From Sphingobium xenophagum NBRC 107872 (GTDB lineage Bacteria > Pseudomonadota > Alphaproteobacteria > Sphingomonadales > Sphingomonadaceae), in assembly GCF_000367345.1 (NCBI RefSeq), contig NZ_BARE01000020.1, forward strand, positions 1 to 50,214: a stretch of DNA of 50,214 bases, written 5' to 3'. Positions 18,328 through 26,520 of the stretch are shown piece after piece (the first letter of the stretch is position 1; each line of letters starts with the position of its first letter). The notes beneath the pieces are model-generated. The model searched no databases. It saw nothing but the letters and a program-made list of their open reading frames with translations, and was not told the origin of the DNA. Made by a program: the position numbers and the translations under genes.

Positions 18328-19316
18328 AGCCGTCGCTCCCGCATCAGGTGGATCAGGAACACCGGCACGCCCAGCATCGCGGTGACGACCCCCAGCTTCA
18401 GTTCATTGACCGACGGGATCAGCCGCACGCCAATATCCGCCAGCGTCAGCAGCACCGCGCCGCCCAGCAGTGAGGGCCATAGCACCGCCGATGGCGACCG
18501 ATCGGTCAGCGGGCGGACGATATGCGGGACGATCAGGCCGACAAAGCCGATCGCGCCGGACACCGCCACCGCGCCGCCCACGCCGATCGCGACGCCCAGC
18601 ATCATGCGCAACCGCGCGGCATTAAGGTTCACGCCCAGCGCCTGCGCGCCTTCCTCCCCCAATGTCAGCGCGTCCAGCGTCCGCCCGTCCGCCAGCAGCA
18701 ACGCCGCGCCGATCACGATGCAGGGCAAGGCGACCAGGACATGCACATAGCTGCGGTTTTCCAGACTGCCCATCAGCCAGGTCATGATCTCCATCGCGGC
18801 AAAGGGATTGGGCGACAGGTTGAGCGACAGGCTGATGCCCGCACCCGCCAGCGTCGCGACCGCGATCCCCGCCAGGATCAGGGTCAGCGGGCTTTCCGAT
18901 GGACCGGCCAGCAGGAACAGCCCGGCAATGGCGACAAGCGCGGTGGTGATGGCGAGCAGCGGCAGGACCAGTGGGTGCAACGCGCTTAGGCCGAAATAGA
19001 GCGCGCAGACCGCGCCCAGCGCCGCTGCGTTGGACGCGCCCAGCACGGACGGTTCGGCCAGCGGGTTGCGCAGATAGCCCTGCAACGCCGCGCCCGACAG
19101 GCCCAGCATCGCGCCCACCAGCAGGCCCAGCAGCATGCGCGGCAGGCGCAGGTCGATGATGATCGCGCGGGCGACCGCATCGCCGCCGCCGGCCAGCACC
19201 GCCCATATCCGCGCCAGGCTGATCGCGACGGCCCCCAGCATCACCGATCCCATCGCCGCGCCGACCAGCAGGATCAGCAGCGCAGGGACGAGCAAGGGAT
19301 GGCGGCGGGCCGTCAT
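18321..19316 (-). CDS. btuC: FecCD/BtuC family ABC permease
   Basis: This inner-membrane permease (331 residues, nine to ten membrane segments) carries the family stretch RLPRMLLGLLVGAMLGLSGAALQGYLRNPLAEPSVLG near residue 50 and the cytoplasmic loop before GFVGLIVPHIVRPL near residue 240. The start at ATG 19316 is preceded by an AAGGGGGG tract five nt upstream; the longer open frame to 19433 has no signal-like N-terminus and covers the intergenic region. It diverges from btuF across 77 nt. Confidence 0.9.
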   Translation of the reverse strand: MTARRHPLLVPALLILLVGAAMGSVMLGAVAISLARIWAVLAGGGDAVARAIIIDLRLPRMLLGLLVGAMLGLSGAALQGYLRNPLAEPSVLGASNAAALGAVCALYFGLSALHPLVLPLLAITTALVAIAGLFLLAGPSESPLTLILAGIAVATLAGAGISLSLNLSPNPFAAMEIMTWLMGSLENRSYVHVLVALPCIVIGAALLLADGRTLDALTLGEEGAQALGVNLNAARLRMMLGVAIGVGGAVAVSGAIGFVGLIVPHIVRPLTDRSPSAVLWPSLLGGAVLLTLADIGVRLIPSVNELKLGVVTAMLGVPVFLIHLMRERRLW

Positions 19317-19349
19317 GGACGCCCCCCTTGGCGGTTGGCAAAGCGCCAT

Positions 19350-19369
19350 GTTCCTGCGAAGGCAGGAAC
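19350..19369. repeat. Perfect 8-bp hairpin in the btuC-btuF intergenic region
   Basis: GTTCCTGC-GAAG-GCAGGAAC is a perfect stem-loop in the 77-nt divergent region. It could be a REP-type repeat or an operator. It lies upstream of both start codons (33 nt from btuC, 24 nt from btuF) and would be in at least one 5' leader. Confidence 0.65.
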
Positions 19370-19393
19370 AGGTCCTACTACAAGACAGGCTCC

Positions 19394-20296
19394 ATGATCC
19401 GTCCGTTGATCCTCGCCATTGCCGCCCTGACACTCACCGGCACGGCACACGCTGCGCCGCGGCGGATCGTGTCTCTCAACGTGTGCGCCGATCAATATCT
19501 GATCGCGCTGGCCGACAAGGGCCAGATCGCGGCGCTCAGCAGCAATGCGCTCGATCCCGAATTGTCGGCGGCGGCGGACAAGGCGCGCGGCTATCGTACG
19601 CTGCGCCGCGCTTCGGAAGAGGTGCTGGCGATCCGCCCCGATTTGATCCTGGGCTATCCGATCGGGCCGAACATGGTCGCCGGAGCGCCGCCGGGCCAAT
19701 GGACCACATTGGGCCTGGCCAGTGCGGACAATTATGGCGCGATCGAGGACCAGATACGGCAGGTCGCGCGCGCGGTCGGCCATGTCGACCGGGGCGAAAA
19801 GCTGATTGCGCAGATGAACCGCGATCTGGCGGCGCTGCCGAAAGCGAAGCGCGGCGGCGTTGCCGCCTATTATCAGCGGCGCGGCTATATGACCGGTACC
19901 GGCACGCTGGTCGATGACCTGATGCATCGGGTCGGGCTGACCAATCTGGCCGCAAAACTCGGCAAGCCTGCGCTGGCGCAGGTATCGCTGGAGGCGATGG
20001 TCGCGGCGCGGCCCGACTGGCTGATCGTGGAAAGCGGCAGCGAAGCGGTGGTCGATCAGGGGACCGAAATGCTCCAGCATCCGGCGATCAAATCCATCCC
20101 GCGCATCAGCCTGCCGCAAAGCTGGACCGTGTGCGGCGGCCCGGCCTATGTGCAGGCGGCGCGGGCCATCGTGGCGCAACTTGGGGCGCCACGCAGCAAA
20201 AGCGTGGCGCAATTTGGGGCGCCACAGAGCAAAAGCGTGGCGCAACTTGGGGCGCCACGGAGCAAAAGCGCGGCGCGTTTGAACGCGCCAAGGTGA
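19394..20296 (+). CDS. btuF: Cobalamin-binding periplasmic protein with repeat-extended tail
   Basis: The 300-residue protein has a signal peptide (cleavage after AHA near residue 20) and a helical-backbone metal-receptor fold typical of BtuF: RRIVSLNVCADQYLIALAD at the start, then VLAIRPDLILG and an RPDWLIVESG region. It should capture corrinoid in the periplasm for BtuCD. The start ATG 19394 gives the proper signal peptide. The last 40 or so residues are built from an 11-residue repeat (VAQLGAPRSKS) encoded by 33-bp tandem repeats at 20171-20293. This tail lies beyond the expected end of the fold. It is convergent with btuB. Confidence 0.85.
   Translation: MIRPLILAIAALTLTGTAHAAPRRIVSLNVCADQYLIALADKGQIAALSSNALDPELSAAADKARGYRTLRRASEEVLAIRPDLILGYPIGPNMVAGAPPGQWTTLGLASADNYGAIEDQIRQVARAVGHVDRGEKLIAQMNRDLAALPKAKRGGVAAYYQRRGYMTGTGTLVDDLMHRVGLTNLAAKLGKPALAQVSLEAMVAARPDWLIVESGSEAVVDQGTEMLQHPAIKSIPRISLPQSWTVCGGPAYVQAARAIVAQLGAPRSKSVAQFGAPQSKSVAQLGAPRSKSAARLNAPR
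20171..20293 (+). repeat. 33-bp tandem repeat, three full copies plus a degenerate fourth
   Basis: Copies span 20171-20203, 20204-20236 and 20237-20269; a diverged fourth runs to about 20293. Each full copy begins GTGGCGC, has an 8-nt loop and then GCGCCAC, a perfect 7-bp stem. The fourth copy has changed sequence but still forms GGCGCG/CGCGCC. The period of 33 keeps the btuF frame open, giving an 11-residue protein repeat. Confidence 0.9.
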
Positions 20297-20333
20297 AGGG
20301 ACGAGCAGCGCGCCCGTCCCCCCTTGTGCCATA

Positions 20334-22178
20334 TCAGAAACGGACACGCACGCCGCCAAAGGCGGAGCGGCCATAGACGCCATAGCCATAGGCCGTGGCG
20401 TAGGCTTCATCGAACAGATTGTCGATCCGGCCATAGACTTCCAGATGCTCGCCCAGCGGCAGCGAGGCGCGCAAACCGGCAAGCGCATAGCCGTCGAGCT
20501 TGATCCGACTCCGGCTGGCATTCAGGTCGTCGCTATCACTCACCATGGTCAGGGTAGCGCCGGTCGACAGGCCGAACGACCAGACATAGTCGGCCGAGAC
20601 GCTGACCGCATTGGCCGCACGTCGCAAAAGACGCTTACCAAAATTGGCCGATCCCGCTGACCGGTCGCGCGCATCGACATAGCTATAGCTGCCCGTCACG
20701 GTCAGCGCGTCCACCGGCTTCAAGGCAATGCTCGCCTCCACGCCCTTGGCGCGGGTGCGGTCCAGATTGCTGTAGCTGAAGGTCGCATTGTCATAATTGA
20801 TCTGGTCGGTCGTGTCGCGGCGGAACGCCGTGACCGACAGGATCGCCCGGCCACCATCCAGGCTCTGGTCAAAGCCGATATCATAGCTTTTCGACCGTTC
20901 GGGGCGCAGCGCACTATTGCCGCTGAACATGTCGTACAGCTGATAGAGCGAGGGCGCCTTGAACCCTTCGCCATAGCTCAGGCGAAAATTGGTCGCGCCT
21001 GCATTGGGCGAATAGTTGGCATTCGCGCCGAACGTGGTCGCGCCGCCAAACTGGCTATGATCGTCATGCCGCACACCGCCCGTGACCGACAGGCCAGTAA
21101 AGGGCTTGACGATCGCCAGCGCATAGACGCTGTCGATATTGATCTTCGCCGACGACGTGCTGCCGAACCCGAAGAAATCATAGTCGGGCCGTTCATGCTC
21201 GTAGCCGAATACCAGCTTGGCCTGATCGACCGGGGCATAGACGCCTTCATATTCAAAGCGCAGATTGGTGCCGGAATAGCCATAATCCGGGTCAGTACCG
21301 CGCACGAAATAATAGTCGCGGTCGTTGCGCAGATAGGTGACGGCTGCGCGGTTCGTCAGCTTGCCATCCAGCAAAGCCAGGTTGAGGCCCGCATAGCCCA
21401 CATATTGGTCCAGCTTGCTCACATCGCTGCTGTCGGCCGGTGCGCCAAAGAAGCTGTCATAGTCGAGATCCGCATGGATATAATAGCCACGCAGGTCGAG
21501 GCTCAGCGCATCGCTGAACGCCAGTTTGAGCCGCGCGTTGGTGGCGATATTTTCATAGCCGTCCTTTTCCGTGCCGCCCGCGGCCGATGAAATGCCGTCC
21601 GTGCGGAAATAGGCCGCGCCCACACCGCCCGACGCGATGCCGCTCGTGCCGGACACGTCCGCCTTGGCATTGACCGTATCGCTATAACCATAATCGACCG
21701 AGGCGTTCGCGCCGAAGCCGTCCACCGGCACGCCGGTCATGATGTTCACCACGCCGCCGATCGCCTGGCTGCCATAGACGACCGAGTTGGAGCCGCGCAG
21801 CACTTCGATCCGCTTGATATTGCCGGTCAGCAAATGGCCGAAATCATACCCATCGCCGATGCCGCTGGGGTCATTGACCTTCACCCCGTCGATCAGCACC
21901 AGAGTCTGCGTCGTTTCCGCGCCACGCAGCGATACGCCGGTCACGCCGCCGGTGGACCCGTTACGGTTGAAACGAACGCCGGGCGTCGTCGCCAGCAGAT
22001 CGACCACATCGACCGCCTGCCGCGTCTGGATAGTCTGCGCGTCGATGACGGTGATCGCCTGCCCCACTTCGTCGCGCGACTGTTCGATGCCCGATGCGGT
22101 GACGATGATGTCATCGTCCTGCGCCAGAGCGGGCGTTGCCGCCAGCAGCGCAATGAGAGAAATCCCTGTTCTTACCAT
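20334..22178 (-). CDS. btuB: TonB-dependent cobalamin receptor BtuB
   Basis: This outer-membrane receptor (614 residues) imports corrinoids with TonB energy. The signal peptide ends at ALAQ near residue 17, followed by a TonB box-like DDDIIVTAS, a plug domain with QTLVLIDGVKVNDP and RIEVLRGSNSVVYGSQAIGGVVNI, and a 22-strand barrel ending in aromatic RVRF. The length fits BtuB (about 600) rather than the larger siderophore receptors. ATG 22178 is chosen because it begins a normal signal peptide; the frame extends upstream to 22334 inside the leader. Transcription should be controlled by the cobalamin riboswitch at 22362-22560. Confidence 0.93.
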   Translation of the reverse strand: MVRTGISLIALLAATPALAQDDDIIVTASGIEQSRDEVGQAITVIDAQTIQTRQAVDVVDLLATTPGVRFNRNGSTGGVTGVSLRGAETTQTLVLIDGVKVNDPSGIGDGYDFGHLLTGNIKRIEVLRGSNSVVYGSQAIGGVVNIMTGVPVDGFGANASVDYGYSDTVNAKADVSGTSGIASGGVGAAYFRTDGISSAAGGTEKDGYENIATNARLKLAFSDALSLDLRGYYIHADLDYDSFFGAPADSSDVSKLDQYVGYAGLNLALLDGKLTNRAAVTYLRNDRDYYFVRGTDPDYGYSGTNLRFEYEGVYAPVDQAKLVFGYEHERPDYDFFGFGSTSSAKINIDSVYALAIVKPFTGLSVTGGVRHDDHSQFGGATTFGANANYSPNAGATNFRLSYGEGFKAPSLYQLYDMFSGNSALRPERSKSYDIGFDQSLDGGRAILSVTAFRRDTTDQINYDNATFSYSNLDRTRAKGVEASIALKPVDALTVTGSYSYVDARDRSAGSANFGKRLLRRAANAVSVSADYVWSFGLSTGATLTMVSDSDDLNASRSRIKLDGYALAGLRASLPLGEHLEVYGRIDNLFDEAYATAYGYGVYGRSAFGGVRVRF

Positions 22179-22361
22179 GATATATGCCCTGAGCGTCCCA
22201 TGCGACTTCAAGGCCAGGGCGTCCGCGCACGCGGTCGCGCCATGATGCGGGATGACGCCAGCCCCCGCCGCACGGCACGATGCGGCCCCGGCCGCACAGC
22301 GTCGCTCGACGGAAAACCACCGTGCCATGACCAATCCCCTGGATCAGGGCAAGAGCGACCA

Positions 22362-22560
22362 GACGCCGGCAGGTCTCCTGGCTCACGGGTCAGGGCAATG
22401 ATGCACGAACCTTCCCAGACATTGGCGTCCAGTGGCCGGGTCTTGCGACCCTTATGCATCATGCTCACCGCTTACAGTTGCAGGGACAGCTGCGGAATAG
22501 GGCGCTTCCACGCCCGCACCGCATTCCCATTTTCAGCCCCTTGCGGGACACCGGCGCGAT
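22362..22560 (-). ncRNA. Cobalamin riboswitch
   Basis: Read on the minus strand, this leader has the conserved blocks of the adenosylcobalamin riboswitch in order: GGTG near 22552, the AAAATGGGAA block, the core CAGCTGTCCCTGCAACTGTA, GCCACTG, GGGAAGG, and the B12 box AGCCAGGAGACCTGCCGGC at about 22364-22382. It lies in the 5' leader of btuB, 184 nt before the start codon. High cobalamin should lower btuB expression. The leader between the switch and the gene contains GC-rich inverted segments that could be the expression platform, but I cannot define it. Confidence 0.95.
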
Positions 22561-22597
22561 CTAGCTGCAAGGAAGGCGAGCCCCCCTCACGCGACGC

Positions 22598-22626
22598 GCT
22601 GTAGGGCAAAGGCGTGGCATTGCCAA
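22598..22626 (-). promoter_or_regulatory. Predicted sigma70-type promoter for the btuB riboswitch transcript
   Basis: On the minus strand TTGGCA (22621-22626) and TACAGC (22598-22603) are separated by exactly 17 nt. Transcription would start near 22591, about 30 nt before the riboswitch. Prediction only. Confidence 0.45.
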
Positions 22627-22638
22627 GCGGCTGTTTCG

Positions 22639-23433
22639 CTACGTCAGCGGGGCGTTGCCCCGGTGCAACATGGCATCGCGTCGCGCTAGCACGACGAGCG
22701 GCAGTCCCGCCGCCGCCGCGCGCTCCGCCGCCAGCCTTGTGGGGGCGGAAATCGTCACCAAAAGCGGGCATTGGCTCAGCACCGCTTTCTCCACCAGCTC
22801 ATAGGAACAGCGTGACGACAGCAGCGCAAAGCCCTCGTCCCAGCCCGCGCCTGCGCGCTTCATCGCGCCGATCAGCTTGTCGAACGCATTGTGCCGCCCG
22901 ACATCCTCCCGCGCCAGACGGATCGCCCCGTCCGCGCCGACCCAGGCGGCGGCATGGGCCGCGCCGGTCGCGGCATTGAGCGGTTGATGCGCCGCCAGCC
23001 CATCGAGCGCGCGAAAGATCGCCGCCCGGTCGGCGCGCGATCGCGTCGTCACTGGCGGCAGGGGCCGAATCGCCTGTTCCAGATTTTCGATCCCGCACAG
23101 GCCGCACGATGAATCGGACGCGCGGTGCCGTACCCGGTCCAGCAACAAATCGGTCCGCGATGGCGGCAGCGTCGCGCGCGCCACGATGCCCTGATCGGTA
23201 TCATGGGTATCGACGTCGAACGGCGCATCGTCCGGCCCGATCAGCCGTTCCGCCAGCGCAAAGCCCAGCACCAGATCGGTCAGATCAGTGGGCGTCGCCA
23301 TCAGCACCGCATAGCCGATGCCGTTGAATTCGATCGCGACCGGCACTTCATCGGCCAGCACCCGTTCGACCGCTTCGCCCTGTCCATCGCGGGCCAGGCG
23401 GGTGAAGGTCAGCGCGTCGCCGCCCTGCTTCAA
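22639..23433 (-). CDS. fdhD: Formate dehydrogenase accessory sulfurtransferase FdhD
   Basis: FdhD transfers sulfur from a cysteine desulfurase to the bis-MGD cofactor, which active formate dehydrogenase requires. The 264-residue product has the conserved SSCGLCGIE motif (CxxC near residue 111-114) and the later VGRHNAFDKLIGA region. The start is TTG 23433, overlapping the fdsD stop as TTGA; there is no ATG or GTG nearby in frame. It is the last gene of the fds operon, ending about 80 nt before the btuB leader. Confidence 0.94.
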   Translation of the reverse strand: MKQGGDALTFTRLARDGQGEAVERVLADEVPVAIEFNGIGYAVLMATPTDLTDLVLGFALAERLIGPDDAPFDVDTHDTDQGIVARATLPPSRTDLLLDRVRHRASDSSCGLCGIENLEQAIRPLPPVTTRSRADRAAIFRALDGLAAHQPLNAATGAAHAAAWVGADGAIRLAREDVGRHNAFDKLIGAMKRAGAGWDEGFALLSSRCSYELVEKAVLSQCPLLVTISAPTRLAAERAAAAGLPLVVLARRDAMLHRGNAPLT

Positions 23434-23663
23434 GCGCTGATCCGGCGCACGGCCTGCGCCGCGATCGGCGACAGGGCGTCGGGCTGCTCCGCCGCCAGCG
23501 CCACGATCCGCGCGCGCATAAGCGGGTCCCAGAAGCTGGCGATATGGCTGGCGGTGGACGCAACCGCCTCCGCATCGCCCTGCGCCGCTAGATTGCGCGC
23601 AATCTGGTTGGCCATGTAGATCAGCCGGTCGGCGGTGGACATGACGTCATTTTCGTCGCTCAT
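23430..23663 (-). CDS. fdsD: Formate dehydrogenase delta subunit FdsD
   Basis: This small helical subunit (77 residues) belongs to the NAD-dependent molybdenum formate dehydrogenase family, with the typical LIYMANQIARNLAAQG and ASFWDPLMRARIVAL stretches. It probably helps assembly or stability of the complex; its role is less well defined than that of the other subunits. ATG 23663 is chosen with AGGA eight nt upstream and a 10-nt gap to fdsA. ATG 23642 is the alternative. It is coupled to fdhD. Confidence 0.92.
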   Translation of the reverse strand: MSDENDVMSTADRLIYMANQIARNLAAQGDAEAVASTASHIASFWDPLMRARIVALAAEQPDALSPIAAQAVRRISA

Positions 23664-23673
23664 CGGGCCGATC

Positions 23674-26520
23674 CTATTCCGCCGCTTCCAACGGCGCAAT
23701 GCGGCGGCTCATCCTGGCCTGATCGGCATAGTCGAGTTGCCAGTCGCTGGGGCCGTTGGATGGCATCACCTGCACCGCCGTCACCTTATATTCCGGGCAG
23801 TTGGTCGCCCAGTCGCTATAGTCGGTGGTGATGACATTGGCCTGGGTTTCGGGGTGGTGGAAGGTCGTATAGACCACGCCCGGCGCAACCCGCTCGGTTA
23901 CTTGCGCACGCAGCGTGGTTTCCCCCGCCCGGCTTTTCAGGGCAACCCAGTCACCTTCCTTGATCCCGCGATTCTCCGCATCGGACGGATGGATTTCCAG
24001 CCGGTCCTCCGGATGCCAGGCGGTGTTTGCCGTCCGCCGCGTCTGCGCGCCGACATTATAGTGGGACAGGATGCGCCCCGTCGTCAGCAGCAGCGGGAAG
24101 CGCGGGCCGGTCTTTTCGTCCGTCGGCACATAGTCGGTGACGACGAACTTGCCCTTCCCCCGCACGAAACCGTCGATATGCATGGTCGGCGTGCCGTCGG
24201 GCGCGGCATCATTGGCGGGCCATTGCAGCGATCCTTCCGCCTCCAGCCGATCATAATGGACGCCCGCAAAGGTCGGGGTGAGCGCGGCGATCTCATCCAT
24301 GATCTGCGCGGGGTGATCATAGGTCCACCGTAGGCCCATGGCGTTGGCCACCAGTTGCACGATTTCCCAGTCGGCATAGCCATTGAGCGGGGCCATCACC
24401 TTGCGCACCCGCTGTATGCGCCGTTCGGCGTTGGTGAAGGTGCCGTCCTTTTCCAGGAAGGTCGATCCCGGCAGAAAGACATGGGCGTAATTGGCGGTTT
24501 CGTTGAGGAACAGGTCCTGCACCACGACGCACTCCATCGCTGCAAGCCCCGCCGCGACATGATGGGTGTTGGGATCGGACTGAAGAATATCCTCGCCCTG
24601 CACGAACAGCCCCTTGAACGTCCCGTCGGTTGCGGCATCCAGCATGTTGGGGATGCGCAGCCCCGGCTCGGCGTCCAGGCTGACGCCCCATGTGCGTTCG
24701 AACAATTGCCGCGTCGCCGTGTCGGACACATGGCGATAGCCGGAAAATTCATGCGGGAAGCTACCCATGTCGCAGGCACCCTGCACATTATTCTGCCCCC
24801 GCAGCGGGTTCACGCCCACGCCTTCGCGCCCGACATTGCCGGTCGCCATGGCCAGGTTGGCGATGGCCATCACGGTCGAGCTGCCTTGGCTATGCTCCGT
24901 CACGCCCAGGCCATAATAGATCGCGCCATTGCCGCCTGTGGCATAGAGCCGGGCGGCAGCGCGTACCTCGTCCGCCTTCACGCCGGTCAGCGGTTCGATC
25001 GCTTCGGGCGAACGGGCGGGTTGGGAGACAAACTCCGCCCAGTCGGCAAACTCATCCCAGTCGCACCGTTCGCGGATGAAGGCTTCGTCATAGAGCTTCT
25101 CCGTGACGATGACATGCGCCATCGCGGTCAGCATCGCGACATTGGTGCCGGGGCGCAGGGGCAGATGATGGTCCGCCTCGATATGGGGGGATTTGACCAG
25201 ATCGGTGCGGCGCGGGTCCATGACGATCAGCCTGGCCCCCTGCCGCAAGCGCCGTTTCATCCGGCTGGCGAACACGGGGTGGCCGTCGGTCGGGTTCGCG
25301 CCGATGACCAGAATGACGTCCGACTGCATCACGCTGTCGAAATCCTGCGTACCCGCCGACGTGCCGAAGGTCTGGCTCAGCCCATAGCCGGTCGGCGAGT
25401 GGCAGACGCGGGCGCAGGTATCGACATTATTATTGCCAAAACCCTGGCGGATCAGTTTCTGGACAAGGAAGGTTTCCTCATTGGTGCAGCGGCTGGACGT
25501 GATGCCGCCGATTGAGCGGGTGCCATATTTCGCCTGGATGCGACGGAACTCGCTGGCCGTATGGGCGATCGCCTCGTCCCACGACACTTCGCGCCATGGC
25601 TCGTCGATGCTGGCGCGGATCATCGGGTTCAGGATTCGGTCCTGATGCTGGGCATAGCCCCAGGCGAAGCGACCCTTGACGCAGCTATGGCCGCGATTGG
25701 CCTTGCCGTCCTTCCACGGCACCATGCGCACCAGTTCCTCGCCCCGCATTTCCGCGCGGAAGGTGCAGCCCACGCCGCAATAGGCGCAGGTGGTGACGAC
25801 GGCGCGGTCGGGGGTGCCGACTTCGACGACCTTCTTTTCGATCAGCGACGCGGTGGGACAGGCCTGCACGCAGGCGCCACAGGACACGCATTCGGACCCC
25901 AGAAATCCCTCGCCCTGCGACGCGGAAACCTTGGAATCGAACCCCATCCCCTCGATCGTCAACGCGAACGTCCCCTGCACCTCGTCACAGGCGCGCACGC
26001 AGCGCGAACAGACGATGCACTTGCTGGGATCGAAATCGAAATAGGGGTTCGACTGGTCCTTCGCCTGCCCCATATTGGTCGCGCCATCATAGCCATAGCG
26101 CACGTCGCGCAGGCCGACTGCGCCAGCCTGATCCTGCAATTCGCAGTCCCCGTTCGCGCCGCAGGTCAGGCAGTCGAGCGGATGGTCGGAGATGTACAGT
26201 TCCATCACCCCGCGCCGCAACTGCTTGAGGCGGTCGGTCTGGGTGCGCACCACCATGCCTTCGGCCACTGGCGTCGTGCAGGACGCGGGATAGCCGTTGC
26301 GGCCCTCCACCTCAACCAGGCACAGGCGGCACGAACCAAAGCTTTCGACGCTGTCAGTGGCGCACAGCTTGGGAATGGAGCCGCCCAGCAGCGACGCCGC
26401 GCGCATGATGCTGGTGCCTTCGGGCAGGGTTATCGCCTGCCCGTCGATGGTCAGCGTGACAGACTTGCCGGTCGCAATCGCAGCGGGCGTGCCATGGTCG
26501 GTTTCGCGGGTAAAGGTCAT
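23674..26520 (-). CDS. fdsA: NAD-dependent formate dehydrogenase alpha subunit FdsA (molybdenum, Fe-S)
   Basis: FdsA oxidises formate to CO2 at a bis-MGD molybdenum centre and passes electrons through Fe-S clusters to FdsB. The 948-residue protein has an N-terminal [2Fe-2S] domain with FGSCRLCLVEVEG, the NuoG-type HPLDCLTCGANGDC, two [4Fe-4S] motifs (CIVCSRCVRACDE and CVSCGACVQACP), the CAYCGVGC cluster before the Mo domain, and the Cys expected to bind Mo in VDTCARVCHSP. The C-terminal molydopterin dinucleotide domain includes LLLTTGRILSHYNVGAQTRRT. ATG 26520 overlaps the fdsB stop (ATGA). A Cys rather than selenocysteine ligand is present. Confidence 0.97.
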   Translation of the reverse strand: MTFTRETDHGTPAAIATGKSVTLTIDGQAITLPEGTSIMRAASLLGGSIPKLCATDSVESFGSCRLCLVEVEGRNGYPASCTTPVAEGMVVRTQTDRLKQLRRGVMELYISDHPLDCLTCGANGDCELQDQAGAVGLRDVRYGYDGATNMGQAKDQSNPYFDFDPSKCIVCSRCVRACDEVQGTFALTIEGMGFDSKVSASQGEGFLGSECVSCGACVQACPTASLIEKKVVEVGTPDRAVVTTCAYCGVGCTFRAEMRGEELVRMVPWKDGKANRGHSCVKGRFAWGYAQHQDRILNPMIRASIDEPWREVSWDEAIAHTASEFRRIQAKYGTRSIGGITSSRCTNEETFLVQKLIRQGFGNNNVDTCARVCHSPTGYGLSQTFGTSAGTQDFDSVMQSDVILVIGANPTDGHPVFASRMKRRLRQGARLIVMDPRRTDLVKSPHIEADHHLPLRPGTNVAMLTAMAHVIVTEKLYDEAFIRERCDWDEFADWAEFVSQPARSPEAIEPLTGVKADEVRAAARLYATGGNGAIYYGLGVTEHSQGSSTVMAIANLAMATGNVGREGVGVNPLRGQNNVQGACDMGSFPHEFSGYRHVSDTATRQLFERTWGVSLDAEPGLRIPNMLDAATDGTFKGLFVQGEDILQSDPNTHHVAAGLAAMECVVVQDLFLNETANYAHVFLPGSTFLEKDGTFTNAERRIQRVRKVMAPLNGYADWEIVQLVANAMGLRWTYDHPAQIMDEIAALTPTFAGVHYDRLEAEGSLQWPANDAAPDGTPTMHIDGFVRGKGKFVVTDYVPTDEKTGPRFPLLLTTGRILSHYNVGAQTRRTANTAWHPEDRLEIHPSDAENRGIKEGDWVALKSRAGETTLRAQVTERVAPGVVYTTFHHPETQANVITTDYSDWATNCPEYKVTAVQVMPSNGPSDWQLDYADQARMSRRIAPLEAAE

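Noticed and set aside
19317..19433. A longer btuC starting at 19433
   Set aside because: The extra N-terminus is Cys/Arg-rich, covers the divergent promoter region and bypasses a good ribosome binding site before 19316.
20171..20293. A CRISPR array
   Set aside because: The units are directly adjacent with no unique spacers, and they are translated in frame as part of btuF.
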